Origin: Phialocephala subalpina
Taxonomy: Eukaryota > Ascomycota > Leotiomycetes > Helotiales > Mollisiaceae
Assembly (NCBI GenBank): GCA_900073065.1
Contig: FJOG01000104.1
Coordinates: 1-15,496 of the forward strand
DNA: 15,496 nucleotides
Direction: 5' to 3'
Shown piece after piece: positions 1-8,746 of this stretch. Position numbers and translations under genes: made by a program. Position 1 is the first letter of the stretch, and each line of letters starts with the position of its first letter. The notes beneath the pieces are model-generated. The model worked only from the letters and a program-made list of their open reading frames with translations. It did no database searches and was not told the origin of the DNA.

Positions 1-1299
1 TTATTATTTTAAAAAAGCCGTAATATTTTTTTTATTGAAATAAAGCGCTTAAAAAGTTTTAAAAAAATAATTATATATTAAAAACGAATATATATTACGT
101 AATTAAGGCCGCAAAATATTCGTTTTTATTATTATACAAAGGAATAATATTTCGAAGTAAATTTATCTCAAAAGAATTTCTTTTATTATTTAAAAAACTA
201 TTTAAAAGAGTATTAATTAGTATTATAATAAAAGAATAATTACTTAATATTAAATTATATCGAAAATAACTCGTAGAAATTAATTTGTAAATCGATAATT
301 ATTTTAATAATCTAAAAGAAGTTTATTTCTTTAAATAAGTATTATCGAGTAAAAAATTTCTTATAAGAATAATTTTTATTTATAGCGTTTATAATTAAAA
401 AGAGATTTCGAGTTTTAAATTTTATTCGAAGTTTAATTTTCTTAATTATTCGAGTAAAGTATATCGCTATTTTTTCTTTTCATATAAAAGCTTTTATTTA
501 AAATTATTTCGTATTTCTTCGTAAATATTAATATTTCTTAAATTATTATAAATTTAATATTAAAATTATTCCGAGTATTTTTTATATTACGATTCTTAAA
601 AAAAATTAAAATTAAAATATAAAATAATATTATAATTTCGCTTTTTAAAATATAAATTTATTTTTATTTTTATAATAAGTTTTTAATATTCGTATTTCGA
701 CTTTTAATAAAAATAATATTAATTTAAAAATTAATTTCTGTATTTGATTATTATAGATTAATTTTCTTTTTTCTTTTATTCGCTATTATACTAATTATAT
801 CGAATAATTTAATACGTAAATTCTAAGAATTAATACTTTTTCGTAATCTCGTTATTTTATAATTTAATTTCTTTAATTTTAAATCAATAAATAAAAGGGT
901 TTACTTTTCATTAATTAATTTTTAGCTTCCGAATTCCAATAATTTAAATTCTTTAATAATAATCGCAATATTTAAAATATAATTCTTATAAATTGTAATT
1001 CGTAATATTCAAATAATATTACTTTAAAACTCCTGGCGTCGTTTACTAATATAAAAAAGTAATAACTCTTTTAAAAGAAAATTATTTAATTTTATATAAT
1101 TATAATAAACTTATAAATTTTAGTAAATATTTGATTTCGCTTTTATAATTATTCGTTATATATAATAAAATTAGTAAAATAAAATAATAAAAAGTTTTAT
1201 TATTTCTTAGAGAATAAAAAGCTTCTTATATATTGGGGAATATATAACTAATATAAACCTCCGAAATTATTATTACAAATAAGGATTTTGAAGTAAAAT
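1..1299. repeat. RIP-degraded AT-rich repeat block, left part
   Basis: This stretch is almost entirely A and T. The C that remains lies mostly in CpG or CpT, while CpA and TpG are very rare, which is the signature of repeat-induced point mutation (CpA to TpA on both strands). Stop codons are dense in all frames. The part nearest 1,300 may be the RNase H and reverse-transcriptase region of the Ty3-type element that follows, but I could not align any motif with confidence. Some frames on the minus strand near 200-420 stay open for a while, which is expected by chance in such sequence. No gene is supported. Confidence 0.8.
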
Positions 1300-2926
1300 A
1301 AATCGCCCCATTATAATACCGCGTTAATATCCTTTATCGACCCTATTGTAAACCTTATTTTATTATCGCAATAAAACGATGAATATAATAAGATAATATA
1401 GGCCGATAAAACGCGCAAAAAGAATTTTTAAGGGCAAGAAATTTGACAAGTCGATAAATAAAGACTTTTACGTTAAAATAATAGAGTTTTTGTGCCTTAT
1501 AATCCCGTATTTAAAGCCGAAATCGTAAAGCTTTATTACGATAACCCTTTAGTAAATTACTTCGGCGTAAATAAAACGTTAGAATTTATTCGAAGAACTT
1601 ATTACTAAAGAAAACTTAAAAACGATATTCGTAATTATATTCGAGAATACGACGTTTATTAGAGAATCAAAGCCAAACGTTATACGCTTTACGAGTTTCT
1701 TAGTATTTTACCGCAATTTATTAAACTTTAATCGGAAATATCAATAGATTTTATTATAAGATTACCCCTTTATAAAAATCCTAATGGAAACGATTTCGAT
1801 AATATACTCGTTATTATTTACCGTTATTCAAAGATAGCGAAATATATTCCTTATTATAAGACTATTAATACTCCCGAGTTAATTATTTTATTATAAGATA
1901 AAGTTTTTAATAACTTCGAGATTTTTAACGGTATTATTTCGGATTATAATAGCGTTTTTATTTTAAAGTTCTAATTTGTATTCTATTTTTATTTCTTTTG
2001 TAAATAACGATTCTTTATAATATTTTATCCTCAAATTAACGGGTAAATAAAACGTTAAAACTAAGTATTTAAATATTATTTATATTATTATTATAATACT
2101 AAGAAAAATAATTAGATAAATAAACTTTTATTCGTGGAGTTTACTTATAATAATTCGAAATATTAAACGCTTTAAATGATTTCCTTTAAAATTATTTATA
2201 ATTATAATTCACGTTTATTATAAAACTTTAAAAATAAGTTTTAAAAGGAGGTATTAATTACGCGATAACGAGTAAAAATTATAAAGAAGGAAAAAAAAAA
2301 CTTTTAAAAGTTTTAAGATCGCGTGCAAAAAAATAAGGAGAAATATTATAATAAATATAAATTCGATAAATATTTCGCAATAAAATTATAAATCTTATTA
2401 TCTACGAAAAATATCCGATTAAAACCAGAGAAATTCGCTTTTAAATTCATCGGGCTATTTTAGATTAAAGAGTATATTAATAAGGCTATTTATAAGCTTA
2501 AATTTTTTTTTATATTTTTAATTCCACTTTGTTTTTTATATTTCCCTCTTCGAAGAGTATATTACTAGCGCTAGAAAATAATCGAAAGACTTTCTTATAA
2601 ACGTTAATTTAAAGTTCGCCGATAATAATAATAAATAAAAGTAGGAAATAGAAATTATTTTAGATTATAAATAAAATAATCGTAATAAAACCCACAAATA
2701 TTTAATCAAGTGGAAAAAGTAATTAAAGGATTATAATATATAATTACCAACTTATTTTAACCTTAGAAATACGAAGGAATTATTAGACTCTTATAATGAA
2801 AATCATGGTCTCAAAGAAACTTAACCTTTTAAATATCGTAAAAGCCTCGATTTACTTTTTTTAATAAAAGATCAAATAATAGAAAAGTTAAAACGAAAGC
2901 GCGATAAACCTCGAAAATACGCGTAA
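1300..2926 (+). pseudogene. Ty3/gypsy chromovirus pol relic (integrase, GPY/F, chromodomain, AT-hook-like tail), RIP-inactivated
   Basis: Read through many stops, the plus strand keeps the order of a fungal chromovirus pol 3' end. The integrase zinc-binding region (about 1,490-1,680) has lost all its His and Cys ligands to Tyr. The integrase core starts near 1,735 with the first catalytic Asp in a SIDFI motif. The second Asp survives in ISDYNSVF (about 1,937-1,960), and the catalytic Glu is Lys near 2,050. A GPY/F-like module (about 2,404-2,560) and a VSLLEPY-like end follow. The chromodomain (about 2,645-2,800) carries KYLIKW and NTKELLDSY in another frame, so a frameshift lies between. The tail ends KRKRDKPRKYA before a stop at 2,924-2,926, close to an AT-hook. 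Stops are mostly TAA or TAG where Gln or Trp is expected. Upstream RNase H and RT are not readable. The identification is firm; the exact limits are not. Confidence 0.85.
2645..2800 (+). other. Degenerate chromodomain of the chromovirus integrase
   Basis: This frame reads EIEIILDYK, then NKTHKYLIKW, then LPTYFNLRNTKELLDSYN, interrupted by four stops. It matches the chromodomain pattern: an initial Val/Ile-Glu strand, the YLVKW core, and a C-terminal helix of the NAKELLDEY type. In chromoviruses this domain sits at the integrase C-terminus and targets insertion to heterochromatin marks. The second conserved Trp has become a stop, as expected for TGG mutated to TAG or TAA. It is a relic without coding capacity. 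Confidence 0.75.
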
Positions 2927-4465
2927 ATTATCCGCCTTTATTTTTGTTTTGTTTTTATTTTGTTTTTTAATCATATAAATCGATAAAAATCAATTAATTA
3001 AAATTTATTTTATTATATAATAGTTTAAAAGCCCTAAGTATTTCGCTAGAAAAAGTTTTATAATCGAAAAAACGCTATAAAATTTATATATTAAAAGTAA
3101 AATACCCTAAAAATACTAAAGTTTAAATTTTCTTTTCAAATTACTATAATATCTCCGCAAAAATACTATTATTATTCTCCTTTTTTTTATCGATAATAAA
3201 GTATTAAAAAGAGTTAATAATAATTAAGGAAATTAATTTAATATATATCGCAAATCGAAAAGAAATATTAAAACTTTTAATAATAATAATTAATTTTCTT
3301 AATATTTAAAGCTTTATAATTTCAATGTTAAAAACGCTAAAAACATTAAATTTATAAGCGTTTATTTTTATTTGCGTAGTAATTTTTATATTAGCGGCAT
3401 AAAAATTTCTAAAAGATTACTCGAAATATTAATATATTTCGAAAGTAATAAAATAAACGGATTTACTTCGAGGGTATACTATTTATCGAAAACTTTTTTT
3501 AAAGAAAACTCTTTCTCGATTTTAATCCGCTAAAAGGAATTAATTAATTTAAATTTAACTTAAAACTCGTTTAAATCGAAGTTAAAATAATAATTTTAAA
3601 TTATATTTTCTAAGAAAACTTTAGCGTAATCTTTTAAGTCACGAAATAATATATAGAGTTTATATAATATTTATACTCGTTAATTATATTAAAAGTACTT
3701 CGAGAATTATATATATTTTCTTATAAAAACTTCTCTTATTATTATATCTCTTGTAATTCTTCGAATTAAACTTCAATTAATACTTATATTAAAGGTTTAT
3801 TATTAAGTATTTAAAGTAATAAAAATAATACTCGATCGTAAATTAAAAAGTATTAATCTCTTTACGAAGACGTTTATTTGGGTTAATATACTTGGTATTT
3901 TTACGCTTTTTACTTGTAATAAAAATAAAAAAAGCAAATTAAATAAAAGTAATTAATATATCGAATAAAAATTAAAAGATTAAAGAAAATTTATAAAGTT
4001 TAATTACGGAAGTATAAAATGATTTAGAGAAACTAAATATAAAGAGAATACCGCTCGATTATATAAAGGAGGCCCAAAATCTCGCTTCGCGACTTTAAAG
4101 AGTCATATTATATCGGATTAAAAATAAATTACCCCGATTTTAATTAGTTAAATAGTATAAAACGCCCGCGATTACGGCCCGAATACTAATTAGCCTTTTA
4201 ATTACGACGCTTTATTAAGAGACGCGATGCGAGAATTATATTACAAGAATTTAAATTCTATTTAAAAAGTTATTTATTTCTTTTGAAATCTAAAAAGTTT
4301 TTACTAAAGTATATAAAGGTTTTTATACTATTCTACGTATAAAGGAAATAAGCTATTACTTTATTTACTAATTAGCGAGATAATTATTATTATAATTATT
4401 ATAGGGATATAATAAGCTCCCACTTTTGGTTTTAATTTATAGGGAGATTTTCTTATTTATATATT
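2927..4465. repeat. RIP-degraded AT-rich block with no readable gene
   Basis: This block continues directly from the chromovirus relic and probably includes its 3' LTR and other repeats, but mutation is too heavy to set borders. Around 3,920-4,100 the plus strand shows a Lys/Arg-rich stretch between stops, followed by a short open frame that includes KENTARLYKGGP. This could be the C-terminus of a transposon protein, but I cannot assign a family. Base composition recovers slightly from about 4,070. Confidence 0.6.
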
Positions 4466-4489
4466 CCTATGATATGCCATTGGTAAACC

Positions 4490-4671
4490 ACTGAGGTCGG
4501 CCTATCGATCTAATGGAAACAAACTAATTAAAGGGCACTTTTATTTCGTATTTATATAATCCGAACTTCATAGAAAACATAAAAACAACGGAAGCTTATA
4601 GCGATCGTTACGAAGAGTTAATAAGGCTTATAATAGAGATTTGATACCAAGGACGGTATTATAAGGAGGGG
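4490..4671 (+). pseudogene. Short degenerate open frame next to a polypurine tract
   Basis: One plus-strand frame stays nearly open here, with only two internal stops, and includes NPNFIENIKTTEAYSDRYEEL before ending at the purine-rich tract upstream of the LTR. Its place directly before a polypurine tract and LTR suggests the 3' end of a retrotransposon polyprotein. I do not recognise a domain. It could also be chance openness in biased sequence. Confidence 0.3.
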
Positions 4672-4672
4672 G
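4663..4672 (+). other. Candidate polypurine tract (PPT)
   Basis: A short purine run, AGGAGGGGGA-like, lies 5 to 6 bases before the proposed LTR start. In LTR retrotransposons the PPT primes plus-strand DNA synthesis and sits immediately upstream of the 3' LTR. It survived RIP because it has no CpA or TpG. Its position supports reading 4,678-4,969 as a 3' LTR. Confidence 0.45.
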
Positions 4673-4677
4673 AATCG

Positions 4678-4969
4678 TATTACGTATAGGATTAGGTATT
4701 TTATTGGCGTAACTTTTAATTGGCTTATAATTATTACCTAAGGCTACGTAGCCTCTATAATCTACGTAGAACTCGCGTAAACTTACGCGTAATATAAGAG
4801 GTTTTACGAGGGCTATACGATTATTATTCTTAGGCTATTATTCTGTATATAAAGGCTCTCTAAATCTCTGGTAGAAAGATAGAAATTAGTTTAATACTAA
4901 TTTAACTTATTATTGCCTCCTTCTATTCTATACTTTATAGCGGTATACAAAGGACTAATAGCCATAATA
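4678..4969 (+). repeat. RIP-mutated LTR, about 292 bp, with TATA box
   Basis: The block starts TATTACGT, read as a RIP-altered TGTCACGT, and ends CCATAATA, read as an altered form of a CA-ending LTR. Inside it a TATATAAA box at 4,846-4,853 is followed by AGGCTCTC and an initiator-like region, the usual arrangement of a fungal retrotransposon promoter. CpG-containing words are kept while CpA is nearly absent, so it was RIP-mutated. The polypurine tract just upstream argues for a 3' LTR. I saw no matching second copy in the window, so it may be solo or belong to a broken element. Borders are good to about 5 bp. Confidence 0.55.
4846..4853 (+). promoter_or_regulatory. TATA box of the LTR
   Basis: TATATAAA within the LTR, the likely relic of the U3 promoter. 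It contains no RIP target dinucleotides and so would be kept. Confidence 0.45.
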
Positions 4970-6322
4970 TTTCCGAGAATTTACTAGTTTATAAATCGTG
5001 CAAAAAAAACGACAGTAAAAACACCACAAAAAGAATAAAATATAATTCGGCGGATAATTATCGTAACGAGTCTAAGAACCCTCGTTATCGCGTGGATTAA
5101 GTATTATTAATAAAAGCTTATTAGCGAAGATAAATTTAAGCCTTAGAAAGGTACGTTATTTTATGGTTAACGCAATAGATCGATCTTGCGGAGGGCTCGT
5201 CTTAATGTGGGAAGTAATTGTTCTGATGTTTGCGGAGCTCCGTACTTAGTCGCAGATAATTGTATCGCGATATGGGGTTGATGGACTTACTTGGCGTTGC
5301 AATCTAGGCGAACTCAGGCAAGGCTGGGAATTGCGCCCTCGCACCGTCACCTTCGTGCGTGCCCCCACACATCACACTCAAATATGACCATATTATCATC
5401 ATATATATCATCACAAGCCAAGAATGAGAATCTGATGAGAATGCGTCGAGAAGGAATCTGCTTGACGGAAATTGTAGGTGGGGTTCTCTTTATCAGGATA
5501 CTGGCACATAGCCCACTTGCGAGGGGCACATGCTGGCTATTAATATTCATTTCCGTGGCCTGCGTCGGGGAGGAGTCACAAAGTAGCGGTACCTCGGAGC
5601 ACCAGATAGGTGCATGGCTTGCGGTGTCGCCTTTGAGATTCCATTCGATACCTACGGAGTGGTCTTTCTTTACGAGCAGTGATGCCTCATGCGTCGCACC
5701 AAAACGGTTCTGATATACGGATCCTCATTCGTGCCAGGATCCATGTCGCAAACCTGTCGTCACCTGATAGCTTTCTCTTTCTCTTTGAAAAGTGCAGAAC
5801 ATAAAATTCACATGTGTAGTGTTTGTTTGAGACTAGGTAGGCATTCATTGCGCTGTGGGTGGTGGGAAGACGATCCTTTTCAGCCTTTAACCTTATAGCC
5901 CACATGCGCTGACGATTCAATTGCGAAATTTCCAATAGGGAGTTAATTGTATTACAAGATCATCTTTGTGTAGTGCCGGTAAAAAATGGTCGAGGAGAAT
6001 CTGCCCGGCAAAAGTGGAGGCTGATGAGTGAACGAAAGGCAGGTGAGTAAAGCCACTGAGCAGGAAAATTGGGATACCTGTTACCTACTGGGAAGGTGGA
6101 AAATGTTCCACCAACCCTCGCCAATTATTTATTGAATTCCTGCAAGCCAAGCCTCGAAGAATTTGGCATAGACTTGATATTCTAGTCGTGTCATTAAGTT
6201 TGTGGGGAATCGCACTGTCGGTTTTGTATTATTAGTGGATGATGGCCCTACACCAGCGGCTGATGTAAATGCCTTAGGCATCACACCTATTTAAGGCAGT
6301 CTCCGGGCTTCCGTAGTATGTT
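4970..6322. other. Edge of the AT-rich block and gene-free unique sequence
   Basis: Up to about 5,190 the sequence is still RIP-biased. It then changes to ordinary composition with normal CpA and TpG, so the compartment border lies near 5,185-5,210. Several open frames exist on both strands between 5,290 and 5,935, but they overlap each other, show no domain and mostly lack a good ATG. A 7-bp inverted repeat, GGTGGAA/TTCCACC (6,095-6,112, 4-base loop), is present. I see no supported gene here. Confidence 0.55.
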
Positions 6323-6361
6323 CAAGAAGGTTGAATTACTACTACTAACTCAACCTTCTTG
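6323..6361. repeat. 12-bp perfect inverted repeat (hairpin)
   Basis: CAAGAAGGTTGA (6,323-6,334) and TCAACCTTCTTG (6,350-6,361) are perfect complements around a 15-base loop rich in TAC/CTA steps. The right arm with two flanking bases, ACTCAACCTTCTTG, recurs exactly at 11,948-11,961. The hairpin could be a folded RNA element, a terminator-like structure or the remains of a small inverted-repeat transposon. Confidence 0.6.
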
Positions 6362-6811
6362 CACCCTCCTCATCTCCGCTGACGATTGTTTTGGTAAGGT
6401 CGATTAGGTACTGCGCCGCTGGAATCATATCACCACTCGGCGAGACTCATTCCTAGACTACCAGTTCAATATCGATATTCCGCTCTCCACTCCACAGCAA
6501 AGAGGGGTTATGGGGTCTAGGCCACAACAAGCATCCCAATATTGGAACACTAGCCTTCCTCTTGTGTCAACAATGGGGTCTTCAGGTTCTGTCGCCGCAA
6601 GACGAGCGATGGCTACATATATGTCGTACCAAAGAGGAACCACGTATTATCAACGTGGGGGTCCTGAGGGAATGGAAAATTCGGTAGCCTCGCCGTAGTA
6701 ACGCATATTACTATTACTGTAGCGCCAATTGGGTCCGGCCCGGCCCAGCCGCGAAGGTTCTTTAACGTGCAGCTTTTCACGTGACAGCATAGCTGCAATC
6801 AGATTTGGGTC
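6362..6811. other. Unique sequence without a supported gene
   Basis: Open frames of about 60 codons occur on both strands between 6,458 and 6,700 and mirror each other. Neither has a recognisable motif or clear splice sites. A GC-rich CCGGCCCGGCCC run lies near 6,735, and a CACGTG sits at about 6,779-6,784. Nothing else stands out. Confidence 0.4.
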
Positions 6812-7007
6812 TCTTCTTTAGTCTGACCATCCAGCGGAGTAGGTTGATAGTCACTTTGACGGTGATGAAGTGAGGTGAGTCTTCCGAATACGGTAAAGCG
6901 CACCTCGGCAACTGCGCCGAAGCTGGACCACCCGGCATAGCCGCCCTACGGTGGGTGGCTGGAACCGAGTATGAATAAATCAAATCAAATCAAATCTTCT
7001 TTAGTCT
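6812..7007 (+). mobile_element. Candidate tRNA-derived SINE with target-site duplication and (AAATC)4 tail
   Basis: The 13-bp sequence TCTTCTTTAGTCT occurs at 6,812-6,824 and again at 6,995-7,007. The body starts at 6,825. From 6,832 it reads CAGCGGAGTAGG, which fits the pol III A box (TRGCNNAGYNGG) except for the first base, and it lies where tRNA position 8 should be. About 37 bases further, CTTCCGAATAC (6,881-6,891) is a loose B box (GGTTCGANTCC) with one extra base. The body ends in four AAATC units (6,977-6,996) directly against the second direct repeat, as tails of LINE-mobilised SINEs do. The element has normal CpA content, so it escaped RIP, which usually spares such short repeats. 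A chance combination remains possible because I see only one copy. Confidence 0.5.
6977..6996 (+). repeat. (AAATC)4 pentanucleotide microsatellite
   Basis: Four perfect AAATC units in tandem. The last two bases overlap the downstream copy of the 13-bp direct repeat. Read here as the 3' tail of the candidate SINE; alone it would be a simple microsatellite. Confidence 0.85.
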
Positions 7008-7186
7008 ACTAACCACATCAAGTCTTTCACCTCCGTTCCGTACAGTGCAACAGTGCAGCGCTGTACTATAGGAGAGAAATTGTGCTTAAAGTTAGCTTCT
7101 CCCACAAATTACGATAAAGAGCAGTTCGGAGTCATACTTTATGGGTGGTCTCGATATTCGCATTTGCAGAGTGCAGTAAGGGCTGC

Positions 7187-7235
7187 TTACTCATTCTCCA
7201 CCGTCTTCTCCTTTTCCGTCCTTCGCCCTCGACCA
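7187..7235 (+). promoter_or_regulatory. CT-rich promoter tract before the 7,243 gene
   Basis: A pyrimidine-rich stretch (TTCTCC, CTTCTCCTTTTCC, CTTCGCCC) ends about 10 bases before the ATG at 7,243, with CCAATA just before the start. Such tracts are common near transcription starts of filamentous-fungal genes and support the chosen start. The candidate SINE ends 236 bp upstream of the ATG and so lies in the promoter region. Confidence 0.45.
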
Positions 7236-7242
7236 ATACATT

Positions 7243-8710
7243 ATGGAAATGTACGGAAGTGCAACAGACGGAAATCGCCCGCGGAAAGCCACGAGCAAGC
7301 TGACCATATGGTTGGCGACCAGTTTCGCCCTTCTTGTGCTGTATCTGACAATCACCACGACACTCAATGTCCGAGAGATCACAAAACTCTCTGATCAGCT
7401 GCGCGCTCTCAGTGTGAACGTCACTGCGCTGGAAAACGACAACCATGGCCATGGCGAATCCACCAACCGCCTGGACAAGCGAGATGATGGAAATGCAAGC
7501 TTCACAGCCCCAGGTCTACAACTGGTCCCGCATCCCATATACTACAACGTTCAAACTATGCCGATGGTGTATCCCAACACGACTGCGGTCAGCACGCGAA
7601 GTGAGCACGAGAAGCTTTATCTGTGGTGGCTCCTTGGAGGCGCCTGTAAGTGCCATTCTGGGGATTTGGTCACTTGCTGCCTTTTGCATTGGTGTCCGAG
7701 AACCGCAACCATGTTCCCTGAATATCCAGAAGCACTTGCTAATACCGTTGTTACCTACAGTCAAGGTGGTCGAGACAGGATTCGCGCTGTATCAGCTGGC
7801 CACCAGCTGTCAGTCCTGGGCTGCAGATGGCTCTTCGGAGACTTCAGACGCAACAAAAATAGGCTGCGTGTACGGCGCCATATCCACGTTGATCACAATA
7901 GCCGGTGCTGCGTGGATTGGTGCCAACGCTGCTGCGGCTATAGGAATTGCTCTCGCCATCATCAACAGCGTTACAAAGCGTGACCTCACCCTGCAGAACC
8001 ACGCTGCCCTGCTCCTTGACTACCAAACTACAATGGTCAACACCACTGGTCTTGCGATGGCGCCCATGTTCAACATGGACGGCGAACTGATGGTCCACAA
8101 TAAGTCGGGCATGCCGCTTATGTTTGGATACAATCCCAAGGGCGACGGCATGGTGTTCACACACACACTTTTTCCAGGCACCAACACGTCTTACATGGCC
8201 TACGGCTTTGTGCCTGCGCCATCGGCAAACAGCAAGCGAGACGACTACTTCAACGAAGAAGACTTCACTTCCGGCGGCCTTGAAGCCGGCTTCAGCTACA
8301 ACCAGAATTCGGACGGCGGCTACCTCAGCACTGCGAATGATTACGGACAAATGGACCACGAGGTGTCATGCACATACGCCGGACTCGCGGACAATGCTCT
8401 GGAGTTTCAGATCTACGACAACAGTACGTTGAAAATAGCCCTTGTTTCCTATTCATTCTGGGAGCCGAGCTCTTCGGGAACCGTTCGGGAGCTGTTTCTC
8501 GAAGAGAATTGCGTCTCAGGCTCTCGGATATGCTCCTCGGCTCCCAAACAATTATTTGAAACCCATACTAATTCGTCAATAGACCACGACGGAACTATCG
8601 CAGCCGGAAACATTCGAGCCTATCAATCCGGCGTCTTCGATATTGCTGACCTTACCGACGCAACCGACGCTCCTTTGCCAGAGCAGGCCGGCTGCCAGGT
8701 GGCCCGCTAG
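7243..8710 (+). CDS. Secretory preproprotein with three Kex2-type sites; killer-toxin-like layout, family unknown
   Basis: Exon 1 is 7,243-7,645 (134 codons plus 1 base). Intron 1 (7,646-7,760) then switches the frame, and the reading continues to a stop at 8,710: 450 residues, or 397 if a second intron (8,424-8,582) is removed. A basic N-terminus leads into a hydrophobic signal or anchor segment (residues 21-41) and a heptad-like stretch (41-66). Lys-Arg|Asp sites lie at 79-80, 207-208 and 293-294, typical of Golgi Kex2 cleavage. An Ala/Gly-rich hydrophobic segment (about 171-205) ends just before the second site. N-glycosylation sequons start at 59, 84, 112, 228, 248 and 276. Cys are at 151, 170, 338 and 446 in the spliced form. 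This suggests a secreted, cleaved multi-chain protein, as in yeast killer preprotoxins, but I recognise no sequence family. A second ATG at 7,249 is an alternative start. Unlike the other coding relics in this window, it appears intact. Confidence 0.75.
7646..7760 (+). other. Intron 1 of the 7,243 gene (115 nt, phase 1)
   Basis: The 5' site is GTAAGT, the branch site lies in GCTAATAC near 7,738-7,745, and the 3' site is CTACAG. Splicing joins the exon 1 frame to the long downstream frame with a split Phe codon at residue 135. All three signals match ascomycete introns, and neither exon frame can be extended without it. Confidence 0.85.
8424..8582 (+). other. Probable intron 2 of the 7,243 gene (159 nt, frame-preserving)
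   Basis: The 5' site is GTACGT and the 3' end is TACTAAT...CAATAG, with branch and acceptor about 11 bases apart. The length is exactly 53 codons with no stop, so the reading frame is open whether or not it is spliced. Splicing brings together a loop with EF-hand-like residues (Asp354, Asn356, Asp358, Gly359, Ile361), which retention would split. I favour splicing, but retention would be silent to simple gene finders and would add two Cys. Confidence 0.65.
8459..8546 (+). repeat. Nested inverted repeats inside intron 2
   Basis: TGGGAGCCGAG (8,459-8,469) and CTCGGCTCCCA (8,536-8,546) are perfect 11-bp complements. Within them CTCTTCG (8,470-8,476) and CGAAGAG (8,500-8,506) pair as well. The RNA could fold into a two-step stem that shortens the distance between splice sites or hides them. 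It could also be the remains of a small inverted-repeat insertion that became an intron. Confidence 0.75.
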
Positions 8711-8740
8711 ACCTCAATGTCACGACGACATGGACAAAAC

Positions 8741-8746
8741 AATAAA
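8741..8746 (+). terminator. Polyadenylation signal AATAAA
   Basis: A canonical AATAAA lies 31 bases after the stop codon of the 7,243 gene, a plausible position for 3' end formation in a fungal mRNA. Single hexamers also occur by chance. Confidence 0.4.

Noticed and set aside
200..420. Minus-strand stretch resembling the DNA-binding N-terminus of a pogo-type transposase
   Set aside because: The resemblance rests on a few low-complexity words (Asn-Ala-Ile-Asn-Lys and similar) in extremely AT-rich sequence, and several frames look equally good.
5291..5713. 140-codon open frame on the plus strand
   Set aside because: It opens with TTG, not ATG, has no domain or membrane pattern of a known type, overlaps open frames on the other strand, and shows no splice or promoter context.
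5687..5935. 82-codon minus-strand frame
   Set aside because: No recognisable motif; mirrored by a similar frame on the opposite strand; likely chance.
6458..6698. Two overlapping 61-62 codon frames on opposite strands
   Set aside because: Each is the shadow of the other, with no conserved motif; neither can be preferred.
7844..8359. 171-codon minus-strand frame antisense to the preproprotein gene
   Set aside because: A codon-bias shadow of the plus-strand exon, which has spliced structure, glycosylation sites and Kex2 sites in its favour.
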